The notes below the pieces were generated by a model. That model made no database searches. It was not told the origin of the DNA and saw nothing but the letters and a program-made list of their open reading frames with translations. Shown here one piece after another: positions 21,141 through 32,065 of a stretch of DNA of 64,000 bases. Every line of letters starts with the position of its first letter. The stretch's first letter is position 1. The stretch is from contig JADLSH010000170.1 in assembly GCA_016169945.1 (NCBI GenBank), forward strand, positions 1,178,001 to 1,242,000. Direction: 5' to 3'. Both the position numbers and the translations under genes were made by a program. This DNA is from Trachythela sp. YZ-2020 (lineage: Eukaryota; Cnidaria; Anthozoa; Malacalcyonacea; Clavulariidae).

Positions 21141-24100
21141 GTCATAAATGCAAGAAGCAGAACCACTATTCTCGTGTTTGTCGTAGTAACCCCAGCCGTC
21201 AAATGTTCACGCAAAATCAACCAATATGGCACTCCGAAAGACAGTTTAATAATAATCAGTCGACTCAGCATAAAAAAGTTCAACAAGTCAAACCTGCAAG
21301 CGAAGCCGCTTCTAATTCTGGGTCAAGTGAGGATGAATATTTGTATGCCTGTCACAGCAAAATTAACTCGGCGAAAATGCCTTCGGCAAAAGTCAAACTT
21401 AACAAGATAACTGTGAAAATGCTTATAGACACGGGCGCATCAATCAATATTATTGATGAAACCACTTTTGCACACCTAAACAAAGGTAACCCAATTTCTT
21501 TACGACGTGCGCACACCAAGTTATTTGCCTATGGATCACAACAACAATTGCCTATTATCGGAAAGTTTGACACTGTTATCGAGTCGAAGAAACGAATGAC
21601 GGTTGCGTGTATTTATGTCGTACAAGGGAATAATGGTTCACTACTTAGCTATCAAACAGCAGCAGAGTTAAATATGATCACTTTAAATGTCAACAAAGTT
21701 AGCAACAAGGTCAAGGGCAACGAGTCATCAAATGACATTGGCAAGAAATACGCCGGTATTTATAATGGCATTGGCAAACTGAAACATTTCGAGGTCAAAT
21801 TACACATTGATAAAAATGTACAACCAGTTGCTCAATCAGCTCGCCGGATCCCATTCCATTTAAGAAGAAAGGTTTCTACAGCCCTACATCAGCTAGAAAG
21901 GGATGGAATAATTGAGAAGGTCGAGGGGCCCACTCCGTGGATCTCTCCTTTAGTGGTAATTCCTAAAAACGATGGGACGGTACGCTTGTGTGTTGACATG
22001 AGAATGCCTAACACTGCAATTACACGTGAACGCCACCCAACCCCTACCGTTGATGATTTAATACATGAAATGAATGGTGCAAGAGTATTTTCGAAATTAG
22101 ACTTACGGTCAGGATATCACCAGCTTACACTAGCGAAAGAGAGCAGATACATCACTACCTTCGCAACCCATAAAGGTTTACATCGATACACACGCCTGAA
22201 TTTTGGAACAAATTCTGCAAGCGAAATATTTCAGAAGGTTATTCATGATCAAATTCAAGATATTCCCGGGGCTCTCAATATCAGTGACGATGTTATTATA
22301 TATGGGAAATCTCAGAAAGAGCATGATGATGCTCTGCATGCTGTTTGTCAACGTTTTACTGAAGTTGGACTAACTTTAAACGAGGACAAATGTCTGTATA
22401 ATCAAAGCAAACTTACATTTTTTGGTCTACTTTTCTCAGCCGATGGTATTTCGGCAGATCCGGCAAAAATTTCTGCCATTAAGAATGCTCCTGCTCCCCG
22501 AAGTGTGAAGGACATTCGTAGTTTTTTGGGAATGGTGGGAATGGTAACATATTGTGCCAAATTCATTCCCAATTTCAGCGACATTACTGAACCACTGAGG
22601 AAATTGACAACTAAGAATGCCCACTTCCGGTGGACAAACGAAGAGGAACATGCATTTAACAATGTCAAAAATGCTTTGACAAGTGACAAAGTTATGGCTT
22701 ATTTTGATCAGAACAAACAAACTGAACTAACCACTGACGCATCGCCATGGGGCCTATCCGCCATATTGTCACAGTGTACGCCAGGAACAAATGATCGAAG
22801 AGTAGTAGCCTATATAAGTAGGTCCCTATCAGAAGTTGAGCGACGTTATTCACAAACGGAACGCGAGGCGTTGGCAATTGTTTGGGCAATGGAACGATTA
22901 TATGTCTATTTATGTGGAGCACATTTTACCTTATACACTGATTGTAAGCCAGTTGAAATGATTTTGGGTAACCCCAAGTCAAAACCGCCAGCACGAATTG
23001 AACGATGGAACCTCAGAATCCAAGATTTTGACTTTGATGTTATTTTTACTAGTGGTGCCAATAATGCATCAGATTTTCTTTCCCGACATCCTGCAGACCA
23101 TGCAGACCATGCACAGGAAGAATCGGCTGAGAATTATGTGAATTTCCTAGCAACCCATGCTGTTCCTAAAGCAATGACTTTAGCAGACATAAAGGAAGAG
23201 ACTCGAAAGGATGAGACATTGCAAAAACTTGTTAAAATTATTCGCGAACAATTGTGGGATTCAAAAACTAAATGGGCTGAAATCAGTGGAGAACATAGTG
23301 ACGAACTGCGTAAGTATTCAAAACTTTGTGATGAATTAACCGTTAATGATGAAGCAGATATAATTTTGCGAGGGTCTCGCATTGTTATACCAACTTCACT
23401 TCGCCACCAAGCGATAGCGATTGCTCATGAAGGCCATCAAGGCCTAGTAAAGACAAAACAGTTATTACGTGAAAAAATCTGGTTTCCAGGTATAGATAAG
23501 TATGTCAAGGAAATGATTGGAAGCTGTCTTGCATGCCAAGCCAGCAGCATTCCAAACGCACCCCCACCACTAAAAATGAATGAACTGCCACCTGAACCAT
23601 GGCACACTGTACATTTAGATTTTTGTGGTCCTTTCCCTACTGGAGAGTATGTTCTTGTTGCCATAGATGCTTATTCCCGTTTTCCTGAAGTGGAAATTGT
23701 TCATTCAACAAAGGGTCCAACAACAATATTAAAACTGGAGAGAATATTTGCCACACATGGACTACCACAAATTATTAAAAGTGACAATGGTCCACCATTT
23801 AATAGTATGGAATTTAAAACATACATGCGAGAGAAGGGTATTAAACATCAGCGGATAACACCCCTGTGGCCACAGGCAAACTCAGAGGCTGAGAACTTTA
23901 TGAAACCAATGGGAAAAGCAATTCGGGCAGCAATCACAGAACACAAGAATTGGAAGAAGGAGCTGTACAGTTTCTTGTTAAATTATAGAGCAACACCTCA
24001 CACCACGACTAAGTTCTCTCCTGCAGAACTTTTGTTTAATCGTAAAATTAAAACAAAACTGCCAAATCCATTAGATCTCATGAATACTGTAAAAGACCAG

Positions 24101-24517
24101 CAAGTCCGGGAGAATGATGCCAAAGCTAAGGAGCGAATGAAAACAAATGCAGATAGTTTGAAACGTGCAAAAGACTCACCAATTGTGGTTGGTGATACTG
24201 TACTGGTACGTCAAAAAAAGCAAAATAAATTCTCAACAAGGTATGATCCAAATCCGTACCTGGTCAGTAGAGTTAATGGTACGATGGTGACAGCTTCACG
24301 TCCTGGACATTACATCACACGGAACATATCCTTTTTCAAAAAGGTACAATTACAGCCAGGTAATGGAGTGTGGCAAGATGGGGGTGAAATGTATGATGAT
24401 GATAATGATGTACCTGAGGAGATGTCAGAGAATGGAGACAATGATAGAGAAGAACGGAGGTATCCAGACAGGGACAGAAGACCAGCTCAAAGATATGGTC
24501 AGAACATTTATGACTAA
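21077..24517 (+). CDS. pol: Gypsy pol polyprotein (PR-RT-RH-IN), intact frame
   Basis: The frame is open for 1,146 codons. In order: a zinc knuckle (CHKCKKQNHYSRVC), aspartic protease (LIDTGASINIID), RT (LDLRSGYHQL with the first Asp, then NISDDVIIYG as the catalytic box), and RNase H (TTDASPWGLSAIL, then ERRYSQTEREALAIVWA). Integrase follows with a zinc-binding segment (HEGHQGLVKTK, then CLACQ) and the DDE core (LDFCGPF, KSDNGPPF, QANSEAENF). The C-terminus is acidic and Arg-rich. All catalytic residues checked are present, so this copy may still supply enzyme. Its true start depends on the gag/pol junction near 21137, and the frame before that point is not gag. Confidence 0.93.
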   Translation: MSKLWIFVAAYWIALSCEGQTCHKCKKQNHYSRVCRSNPSRQMFTQNQPIWHSERQFNNNQSTQHKKVQQVKPASEAASNSGSSEDEYLYACHSKINSAKMPSAKVKLNKITVKMLIDTGASINIIDETTFAHLNKGNPISLRRAHTKLFAYGSQQQLPIIGKFDTVIESKKRMTVACIYVVQGNNGSLLSYQTAAELNMITLNVNKVSNKVKGNESSNDIGKKYAGIYNGIGKLKHFEVKLHIDKNVQPVAQSARRIPFHLRRKVSTALHQLERDGIIEKVEGPTPWISPLVVIPKNDGTVRLCVDMRMPNTAITRERHPTPTVDDLIHEMNGARVFSKLDLRSGYHQLTLAKESRYITTFATHKGLHRYTRLNFGTNSASEIFQKVIHDQIQDIPGALNISDDVIIYGKSQKEHDDALHAVCQRFTEVGLTLNEDKCLYNQSKLTFFGLLFSADGISADPAKISAIKNAPAPRSVKDIRSFLGMVGMVTYCAKFIPNFSDITEPLRKLTTKNAHFRWTNEEEHAFNNVKNALTSDKVMAYFDQNKQTELTTDASPWGLSAILSQCTPGTNDRRVVAYISRSLSEVERRYSQTEREALAIVWAMERLYVYLCGAHFTLYTDCKPVEMILGNPKSKPPARIERWNLRIQDFDFDVIFTSGANNASDFLSRHPADHADHAQEESAENYVNFLATHAVPKAMTLADIKEETRKDETLQKLVKIIREQLWDSKTKWAEISGEHSDELRKYSKLCDELTVNDEADIILRGSRIVIPTSLRHQAIAIAHEGHQGLVKTKQLLREKIWFPGIDKYVKEMIGSCLACQASSIPNAPPPLKMNELPPEPWHTVHLDFCGPFPTGEYVLVAIDAYSRFPEVEIVHSTKGPTTILKLERIFATHGLPQIIKSDNGPPFNSMEFKTYMREKGIKHQRITPLWPQANSEAENFMKPMGKAIRAAITEHKNWKKELYSFLLNYRATPHTTTKFSPAELLFNRKIKTKLPNPLDLMNTVKDQQVRENDAKAKERMKTNADSLKRAKDSPIVVGDTVLVRQKKQNKFSTRYDPNPYLVSRVNGTMVTASRPGHYITRNISFFKKVQLQPGNGVWQDGGEMYDDDNDVPEEMSENGDNDREERRYPDRDRRPAQRYGQNIYD

Positions 24518-24686
24518 TATATATTTGGTGGAATGAAACTTTATTTAGTAAAACGATGCTCGGTTAAATTGCATCAACTTTCATGAAAGGACAATTTATA
24601 GCTAGTGCTACTATATTTTATATTAATTATGTTATTTGACATTGGACTATAGCGGACACGTTTTGTTAGCTAAAGTAAGGGAGAGA

Positions 24687-24829
24687 TGCAGTGTTGGTCA
24701 CATGATAAGTCACGTGCACAAAGGACTAGACTTTAGAGATAGGGATAGAAAGCATGGTTTTGTAGAGTTCCTGAATAAATGTGTTGTGTTGAAATGTACT
24801 CTTGAATACAGAGCTTTATAAACATTACA
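24687..24829 (+). repeat. Gypsy 3' LTR (143 bp)
   Basis: It is identical to the 5' LTR except CACATG for CACGTG near the start. The purine tract ends directly at its TG. GGTCC (24830-24834) follows as the right target duplication. Confidence 0.92.
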
Positions 24830-24834
24830 GGTCC

Positions 24835-27215
24835 CATCCTGGCCAAGGAAGATATACCCAGAATAGATTGTGTGTGTTTTGCAAGGGTCCACATCCTCCC
24901 AACAGATGTACTGCCGTTATAGCTCCCAAGGCAAGGAGATCCATCATCAGCAAGGGTGGTTTGTGTTATAACTGTCTTTCATTTTCACACCGTTGTAATA
25001 CATGCCCTTCAAAGTATCGATGCAGAAACTGTGGTGACAAACACCACACTTCCATCTGTGAACATGATATACACCCATACCCCCTAACCCCCCCTGCCGT
25101 CCCTACACCAAGAGATGATATAAATCCACCATCCCAAGCAGAAGACACAACACAATCTGTTCTTGCAACTCTCACCCCTTCACAACAAACCATCCACGGA
25201 TATCCAATACTACTAAAAACCGCAGTAAGTCAAGTTAAGGTGGGATGCACCAGTCGGGACGTCAATATTCTCTTTGATGAGGGGGCGCAGCGTTCTTTCA
25301 TGACAAGGGAACTTGCCAATGAACTTGGGGCTAAGCCTCATGCCAAGGAAAACATTTCAGTGTCAGCATTCGGAGCAAAGGAAAGTACAGTTAGAAAACT
25401 CGATATCACCACCATAAATTTACTCGCCGACGATGGCAATGAAATCCCATTACAGGTCATCATTGTCCCCAAAATTGCAACACCATTACAGTGTAAACAC
25501 AACAGAGATATTAGCAACCTGCCACACCTAAAGGGACTTAGATTGGCACACCCTGTCCAAGATGGCAACTTTGACATAGAGTTATTAATAGGAGCTGACT
25601 TTTATTGGGACATTGTTCAAGATAACATTGTCCGTGGGAAAGGCGGGCCCACAGCTATGCAATCCAGAGTCGGCTATCTCCTATCCGGCCCCACAAAGGC
25701 CAAGGAGGTACAAGACAATGTCACTAACATTTTCCATGTCGGAGCCCAGCAGGAAGAAGAGTTTAATCTCGAGCGTTTTTGGTCCATTGAATCCCTAGGC
25801 ATCTCTCAGGACAATCCCCCGGAGACAGATTTTTTAAGCAACTACCAGACCACCTCAATAACTCGTGACAGTAATGGTTCGTACGTTGCAGGATTTCCTT
25901 GGAAGGATGAACATCCCCCACTTCCCACTAATCTGAATATCTGTCAGAAACGCACAAGAGCTACTGTGCGGCGGCTCCACCATACTCCAGGGCTATTGAA
26001 ATGCTACAATGAGATAATTAAGGAACAGGAATCACGTGGGTTCATCGAAAGGGTTCTGAATCCCAACCTGTTGACAAATGTACACTACATCCCCCATCAC
26101 CCTGTCAAGAAAGAATCCTCCACAACCCCGATTAGAATCGTCTATGATTGTAGTTGTCGTGAGACCCCCACCTCACCAAGTCTCAATGATTGCCTGACTG
26201 TTGGTCCACCATTCCTGACAGAGATGGGCTCAATCCTAGTGCGTTTCCGCAGTTATCCAATAGGACTCTCTACCGACATAGAGAAAGCCTTCTTACACAT
26301 CAACCTTCAGGAGAGCGACCGTGACATGACCCGCTTCCTGTGGCTGTCTGATCCTGACGACCCCGAAAGTGAGTTCCAAGTTTATCGGTTCAAGTCTGTC
26401 CTCTTCGGTTCTGCAAGTTCCCCCTTCATGTTGTATGCAGTTATACACACCCACCTTGCCAATCAAGCAACACAGGTCACTCAAGACATGCAAGATAATC
26501 TCTACGTAGACAATATTATAACTGGTTGTGACTCGGTTGAGGATACACTCGGCTACTACGAAGAATCTAGAAAGGTCATGGGGAAAGCCGGATTCAACTT
26601 ACGATCATGGGCAACCAACAGCAAACCTCTTCAAGCGTGCGCAGCCAATGATGGCGTGCTGGATACAGACAGACAAAATGCAAATGTCTTGGGCCTCAGA
26701 TGGGACACATCAGCAGATATGCTTACACTGGCTCAGAAGAAGACCCTTCCTGTTGATAATACAGTCACTACTAAGCGAGAAATTCTCAAAGAATCGTCCA
26801 AGATTTATGACCCCCTGGGCATCATCACACCAGTGTCCATCAATGCCAAAATACTCATTCAAGACATTTGGCAGTTAAATGTAGACTGGGACAGGCCCCT
26901 TGAGGAAGAGATCCGAATTCGCTGGCTCCACATCGCCAATGACATACAGCAGTCAATGGACACCACCATTTCCAGGAGTTACTTTGATCCACAACCCATA
27001 GATGGGACAGTGCAATTGCATGTGTTTGTTGACGCCAGTCCAAAGGCTTATGGTGCTGTAGCATATTTGAGACAAAATGAGAAAACATCCTTTGTTATGG
27101 CCAAAGATCGTGTTGCGCCCCTGAAAAAGCTATCACTTCCTAGATTAGAGTTAATGGCAGCCTCGGTTGGTGCAAAGCTCGCAGATTTCTTGGTTAATGC
27201 ACTAAAGAAGGGTTC
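24835..27215 (+). pseudogene. pol: BEL/Pao gag C-terminus, protease, RT and RNase H
   Basis: This continues the gag frame cut at 20185. Zinc knuckles: CVFCKGPHPPNRC, LCYNC and CRNCGDKHHTSIC. Protease: NILFDEGAQRSFM, where BEL usually has D-S/T-G, so Glu replaces the middle residue. RT: VYDCSCRE, then LSTDIEKAFLHINL with the first Asp. The catalytic box reads LYVDNIITG, with Asn in place of the second Asp. RNase H: HVFVDASPKAYGAVAYL and LPRLELMAASVGAKL. A +1 frameshift at about 27217 ends this frame. The YVDN change alone should abolish RT activity. Confidence 0.88.
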
Positions 27216-29150
27216 CCCAACCTGCATGTTACCCTGTGGTCCGATAGCCAGATCACGCTACACTGGCTACACAGCGACAAACAACTCCCTCAATTCGTGC
27301 ACAATCGGGTGAAAGAGATCAACAACCTTTTTGCAAAAACAAGCTGGCGTTACTGCCCAACCGCGGACAATCCGGCAGACCTGCTCACAAGAGGTGTTTC
27401 TTCAACACAGCTCCAATCATCCATGAACTGGCTACATGGACCCACCTGGCTAACCACCGAACAAAGTTGGCCCACCTGGGAATCCACCACGAATCTTTTG
27501 ATCCAGTCTCCGGAACAAGAGTTCCCCCAAACATCCAGTGAAGACCCCGAGATAGATCTACGATCAGCCCCAACTCACAACCTGACTGATGAACGAACCG
27601 AGCACTCTAGAATTAGCGATGTCTTAGATCTCACCAAGTACAGTACACTTGGAAAACTTCTACATGTGACGGCCTACGTACTCAGGTTCATCCATAACAT
27701 CAGAAACCCCTCCACACAAAGAAAGGATTCATTAACTGTCATGGAACTGACATTAGCCGAGCGATGATGGATCCATGACCGCCAACTCGTATATTACAGC
27801 TCTGAAATAGAACAATTGTCTCAGGGTACAAAGATATGGTCACCACTAGTACGACAGCTACGCCTCTTCATTGCAGATGACGGCATAATTCGCTGTGGCG
27901 TGAGGATACATAATGCTCCAGTCATTGCCACCGCCAAATTCCCCATACTTCTAGCTAAGAAGGATCACTTGACAAACCTCATCATCCCGTGATTCCCATG
28001 TTCGCCAATTACATGCCGGTGTCAGTTCAACACTCACCATGATTCGACAGAAATTCTGGATTCCCGCGGGCAGATATGAAGTAAAGAAAGTCGTAGACAA
28101 GTGTGTCACATGTCGGAAAGTAGTTGGGTTTGCATATAAAGCCCCAGATTCACCACCACTTCCATCCTCCAGACTTAAAGACTCGCGCCCATTCGTAGTC
28201 ACTGGCGTTGATTTCACTGGTACCCTCTACGTTCGAGATGGTCATTCAGAATCCAAGGTGTACATATGTTTATTCACGTGCGCTGCCACGAGGGCAGTTC
28301 ATCCAGAGGTCGTATCTGACATGTCTGTGGAAACATTCTTACTTGCCTTTCGCAGATTTGTTGGCAGAAGGTCCTTACCAGACTTAATGATATCCGACAA
28401 CGCCACCACGTATCTGGCAGCTGCTGATGAACTCAAGGAACTATTCAAATCACTAACTCTCAAAAACGAACTGAACAAAAGAGGAGTTGAGTGGAGATTC
28501 ATACCGAAACGAGCCCCTTGGTATGGTGGCTTCTACGAGCATCTAATTGGTTTGACGAAAACAGCATTAAAGAAAGTTCTGGGTTGAGCGTCTGTAAACC
28601 TGACTACACTTCAAACCATCATAGTGGAAATTGAAGCGATCCTGAACGATCGTCCACTGACGTACATCTCACCGGATTTCCAGGACGAAGAACCACTCAC
28701 ACCTTCCCACATGCTATACAGTCGACGCGTGACCAGACTTCCACATCCTAGCATAGAAGTAGACGAGTTGATTGACCCAACATACGGGAACGACGCGAAA
28801 TTACGAGGGGATGCTGCGCGCGTAGCGTTACTTATACAACACTTCTGGCGACGATGGAGACAAGACTACCTTACTTCACTTCACTTCACTTCGAACCTTC
28901 CACCACCACACTGGAACTAAAGGTGAAACCAAGATCAAGGTTGGAGATATTGTACAAATTCACAGTGACGAAAGCCGACTCAAGTGGAAGTTAGCAGTGG
29001 TCGAAGGTCTGATCCGAGGAGCTGATGACTGTGTACGAGCAGTAAACCTCAGAACATCTCGAGGACATACGAACAGACCAATAACAAAACTCTTTCCTCT
29101 CGAGGTTACAGCCGAAGCTGAAATTGACGTATTAATTGACATTGTTTGGG
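27216..29150 (+). pseudogene. pol: BEL/Pao RNase H end, integrase and C-terminal domain
   Basis: After the frameshift the frame reads LWSDSQITLHWLHS and then PADLLTRGV, typical of BEL RNase H ends. A TGA interrupts at 27765 (after TLAER), and another frame change occurs near 27990. Integrase is in 28039-28587: a zinc-binding CVTC, GVDFTGTLYV (first Asp), MISDNATTY (second Asp), and PWYGGFYEHLIGLTK (Glu). A TGA at 28585 replaces an expected Arg codon (LG*ASV). ILNDRPLTYIS and PSHMLYSRR follow, then a shift near 28885. The last block ends with a KVGDIVQIHSDE-type segment at about 28937-29130. Confidence 0.85.
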
Positions 29151-29293
29151 TTACCTGTACTAAAACACGATCACGTGAGAAAAAAAAGGTTATAGTTTTG
29201 AGAGAGAAACACGTTGTAGACATTTTGTACTCTTCCATCAAATATATTGTTATATATATTATATTCTTACGTTCTGACAATATATAAATAGTT

Positions 29294-30168
29294 ATAGAAT
29301 CTCTGAAGAGAAAATATGGGGAAGGGAAGATGCTCGACAACGCTTGTCAGAAATGCGGGTATGAGGCAGATGTGGAATTATTTTCAGCTGGTGTACATGA
29401 AAGTGAAAGTGGATGCATTAGGGCATATACAGATGATGACACATTTGTATGTCCCAGATGCCCTGTTGTCAACAACTCAGACCAAGGTGCTCATTACAAA
29501 TTCTGATAGCAAGAAAAAAATGCCAGCAAATCACACATTTCAATATTTTAAGCATTGTTATTTTTAAGTAGAAAATCAGTGAAATGTTTAAATTATATAA
29601 ATTGATGTAACTATCCTAAAAGTATTATTTATTTATAGAGGACGATGATAATGAATTTGAAAAGTCCATCCTCGATGCAATGAATACTGATCAAGTATCT
29701 AAATCTGTTGGTAAGAACAACAAATTTATTGAAATACAGAGGATATGCTAATAGACTAATTCATAACAAAAGCTGAACAGATGATGTTCTCCAACCAAAA
29801 AAAATCCTGGTCAGAGAATGGCTATTCAAATTTAATTTAATAAATGAATGCTATGATATAATGCAGTAATTATGTTTTTAGAACCAGATGATCCTCAGGA
29901 GGGGGGAAGCCAGTTGTCCAAACATACTGGTAAATTCTACTTTATACTCTACTTTATGCCGCCATATAAAAACAATTTCAAATTTTAAATCTTTCTGTCA
30001 TATATACAGTATGTACACATAATAAAATATTTTCATTGTGGCATTGTCTGTAGATTCTTCTGGTAAAATAAAGAAAAGCCTGTGAAGCATAAAAAGAGCA
30101 ACTTTGAAAAAGGCATTGAAATAGTATGCCAAAAATTTGACAGTGCGTCACAAAAGGAAATGGAGTGG
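29294..30168 (+). pseudogene. Unrecognised multi-exon gene with zinc-ribbon exon
   Basis: A frame from 29294 to 29505 contains ACQKCGYEADVELFSAG and later TFVCPRCPVVNN, two CxxC pairs of a zinc ribbon. Small exons with good splice sites follow at 29639-29710 (DDDNEFEKSILDAMNTDQVS), 29882-29929 (EPDDPQEGGSQLSKHT) and 30054-30168 (FEKGIEIVCQKFDSASQKE). The last two junctions are both phase 1 and consistent. In the last exon one A appears to be missing from an A run near 30078, putting a stop in the frame. The start of the first exon touches the BEL 3' end, so BEL probably landed in an intron of this gene. I do not recognise the protein. Confidence 0.4.
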
Positions 30169-30493
30169 TAACTATTTGAGATAATTATGCCTAGTTTTCT
30201 TATTTAAAAAACCTGAGACTCTTAATGCCTCTTTTATGTTCTTCATTTCATTAGGGCAAGAAATTAATTAAGCTCAATTAATTGATGTCACTAATTAGCC
30301 ATGGGATAATAAGATGCACCCTTGTCCCTTAATTGGTGAATACTACCTCATTTAACACACCAAGTGCAGCAGCCAGAAAAGGAATGAGACTCTTCCCATA
30401 ATGCATTGCATTTACAATACAGTAGTATTATCTATTCGGTACAACTTTTTTTTGGGGGGGTGTGAATATTTTTTTCAAAACGCCTAATAATCT

Positions 30494-31205
30494 TTAGTAG
30501 AAATTGTGAGGTGACTATCGATTTTCCTGCATTCTGATTGGTCCAAAATGAGCCTCTAAAAAATGATAGTCACTGCCCAGTGACTATCACTATTTTTCAA
30601 AATGGCTTCTTCGCAAGCTGCCGAATTTAAAACAAAAATCGTTTTTTGAGCCTTATTCAAAGTTTTAAATGAAAAAAACTGCCGCTAAATTAAAGGAGGA
30701 TATATTTTTGACATTTTTAAAGGTAAGCAATAACAAATACACTATTTTTCTTCCACGAAAGGCAGCGTTTTCTCGCTGTTGAAATGTATAAAACTTTTTC
30801 CGTACAACTCAACCACTCAAGTGTTTATTTTGAAAATTATTCGTTTTATCCTCATTTATATCGTTATATTCAGCAAAAACCTAGCTGTGATATATTTTTA
30901 AAACCATTCTACTTTGTATTTGAGCCCTTGCAAAGTATTTTTCTCACGAAATTGTTTGTTTTTTTGATATATTTTTGACACTCATCTTTTGCCGGCATGT
31001 TTTTAATAACCGGCCGCTGAGAAAAGCGCTGAATTTTGTCCTATAGCCTTTTCAACTGACCTCATAACTTTCTGTGTTTGTTTTTTCTCTTTGAAATTTC
31101 TACTAAAACAATTAGTCGCCTCAGGCTCGGTGATTACAGGCCTATAGTCACTTCGGCTCAGTGACTATAGGCTTGTAATCACCTCGCCTTCGGCGACTAA
31201 TTGTT
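30494..31205. mobile_element. Foldback-like element with palindromic ends
   Basis: The left end (TTTAGTAGAAATTGTGAGG) faces GAAATTTCTACTAAAACAATTAG near 31094-31115. Near the left end GATAGTCACTGCCCAGTGACTATC is a perfect palindrome. At the right end a 46-bp inverted repeat (31107-31152 against 31160-31205) with a 7-nt loop carries the same words (TATAGTCACT / AGTGACTATA). It has no ORF of note. The superfamily is unknown. Confidence 0.5.
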
Positions 31206-31360
31206 AAATAGTAATTATTGCGCAATAAATTTGTAAAAGAGCAGAATCAGCAAAAAAAGGGCTCTACGGACGGGGGGAGCTGAGAGCAAATTAGCTTTCA
31301 AAATGGCTGCCAAAATGGGGTGAACGGTCTCGTCGGCGCGTTGTTGGCATTTGTATTACG

Positions 31361-31500
31361 CTCGTGACGTAGGCGGTAATTGGATACGTGTGTGGGATGA
31401 GTAAGCACACACACACGTGGATACACATGAAGGAGTCGAACCTTCGCGAGCACGCCGCTGTGTGTATGCATGCACGTGTGTGCGGGCGTGCGGGACACAC
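31361..31500. repeat. Low-complexity CA/TG and CGTG-rich segment
   Basis: It contains CACACACACACACGTGG and several CACGTGTG words on both strands. Overlapping ORFs on both strands here are a by-product of the repeat and not genes. Confidence 0.6.
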
Positions 31501-31620
31501 AAAATTGGGTTGTCAAGAATCTCGGTCGAAGAACTCCGATCACTTTAAGCTTTTACAAAAATCTGTGAAAGAGAATGTGTGTGTGTGTTATATAGTGAAA
31601 AATTTTTTTAAATGATTATA

Positions 31621-31784
31621 AATTTACATACAAAAAGGAATCTAAAGCACGACAGCGTGTATGTGTCGGGTTTTGTGAGAACCCTTTTTGCAAAAATTGA
31701 AAAGTGTTTACTGATAGTTTACTAAATTATAGCAAAGCCTGTATGATTGTAAGCAGAGCGCTTCGGTTATATAGGCGACATTTT
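31621..31784 (+). repeat. Structured repeat, copy A
   Basis: It contains ACATACAAAAAGGAATCTAA, then GCACGACAGCGTGTATGTGT, then the hairpin GGGTTTTGTGAGAACCC (5-bp stem, 7-nt loop), and later GCTTCGGTTATATAGG. It is homologous to 34211-34380 along about 160 bp. Here the CCTTTT arm of the first hairpin is deleted. It may be an RNA-encoding or 3'UTR repeat. Confidence 0.5.
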
Positions 31785-31873
31785 AAAACTAGTGATCCAA
31801 GGATAGTGCAAAGTTTTAAAAGACAATACAAATGCTATGTTACATGGTTTATAGTGCGTACGTAATTGTTGTG

Positions 31874-32050
31874 CATGATTAAGTTTAGGTTTATATCTTT
31901 GAATAGCGAGGGATTCTTGGAAAAGCAAAAGGGACAAATGGTTAGATTTATCTACGATAAAACATGTTCAGCCATTATACGTCTGGTTTGATTAGACTCT
32001 GCGTCATGAATCCCTCGCTATTCAAAGATATAAACCTGAACTTAATCATG
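31874..32050. repeat. Foldback repeat, 43-bp arms
   Basis: The arm 31874-31916 (CATGATTAAGTTTAGG...) is the reverse complement of 32008-32050 with a single mismatch. The 91-bp loop has no ORF. It could be a small foldback transposon or an RNA hairpin source. Confidence 0.85.
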
Positions 32051-32065
32051 GAATTAATATATTGC

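Larger units (their letters stand above)
20186..24829 (+). mobile_element. Young Gypsy-type LTR retrotransposon, 4,644 bp
   Basis: The element runs from TGCAGTGTTGG to AAACATTACA, with 143-bp LTRs that differ at a single base, so the insertion is recent. It has one gag frame and one 1,146-codon pol frame (protease, RT, RNase H, integrase). The target duplication is GGTCC. The purine tract AAGTAAGGGAGAGA at 24673-24686 is the polypurine tract. RT and integrase features place it in Gypsy; I do not assign a clade. Confidence 0.92.
18989..29279 (+). mobile_element. BEL/Pao LTR retrotransposon, interrupted by a Gypsy element
   Basis: The element has gag, protease, RT, RNase H and integrase in BEL/Pao order over about 5.6 kb of its own sequence, plus a 4.65-kb insertion. 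Both ends share TCAAATATATTGTT and CTTACGTTCTGACA, so the LTRs appear very short: about 59 bp at 18989-19047 and about 65 bp ending at 29279. The flanking ATATA at 18984-18988 and 29280-29284 may be a 5-bp target duplication, but the surroundings are AT-rich. A TGG start at 19049 (TGGTGCCGTGACCAGG) is the likely primer-binding site. Stops and frameshifts in pol make it non-autonomous. Confidence 0.75.

Noticed and set aside
22402..22720. Two minus-strand ORFs inside Gypsy pol
   Set aside because: They are antisense to the RT/RNase H region, whose plus frame has all expected motifs.
31291..31543. Cys/His-rich minus-strand ORFs resembling zinc proteins
   Set aside because: They arise from translating CA/TG repeats, and the opposite strand is open as well.
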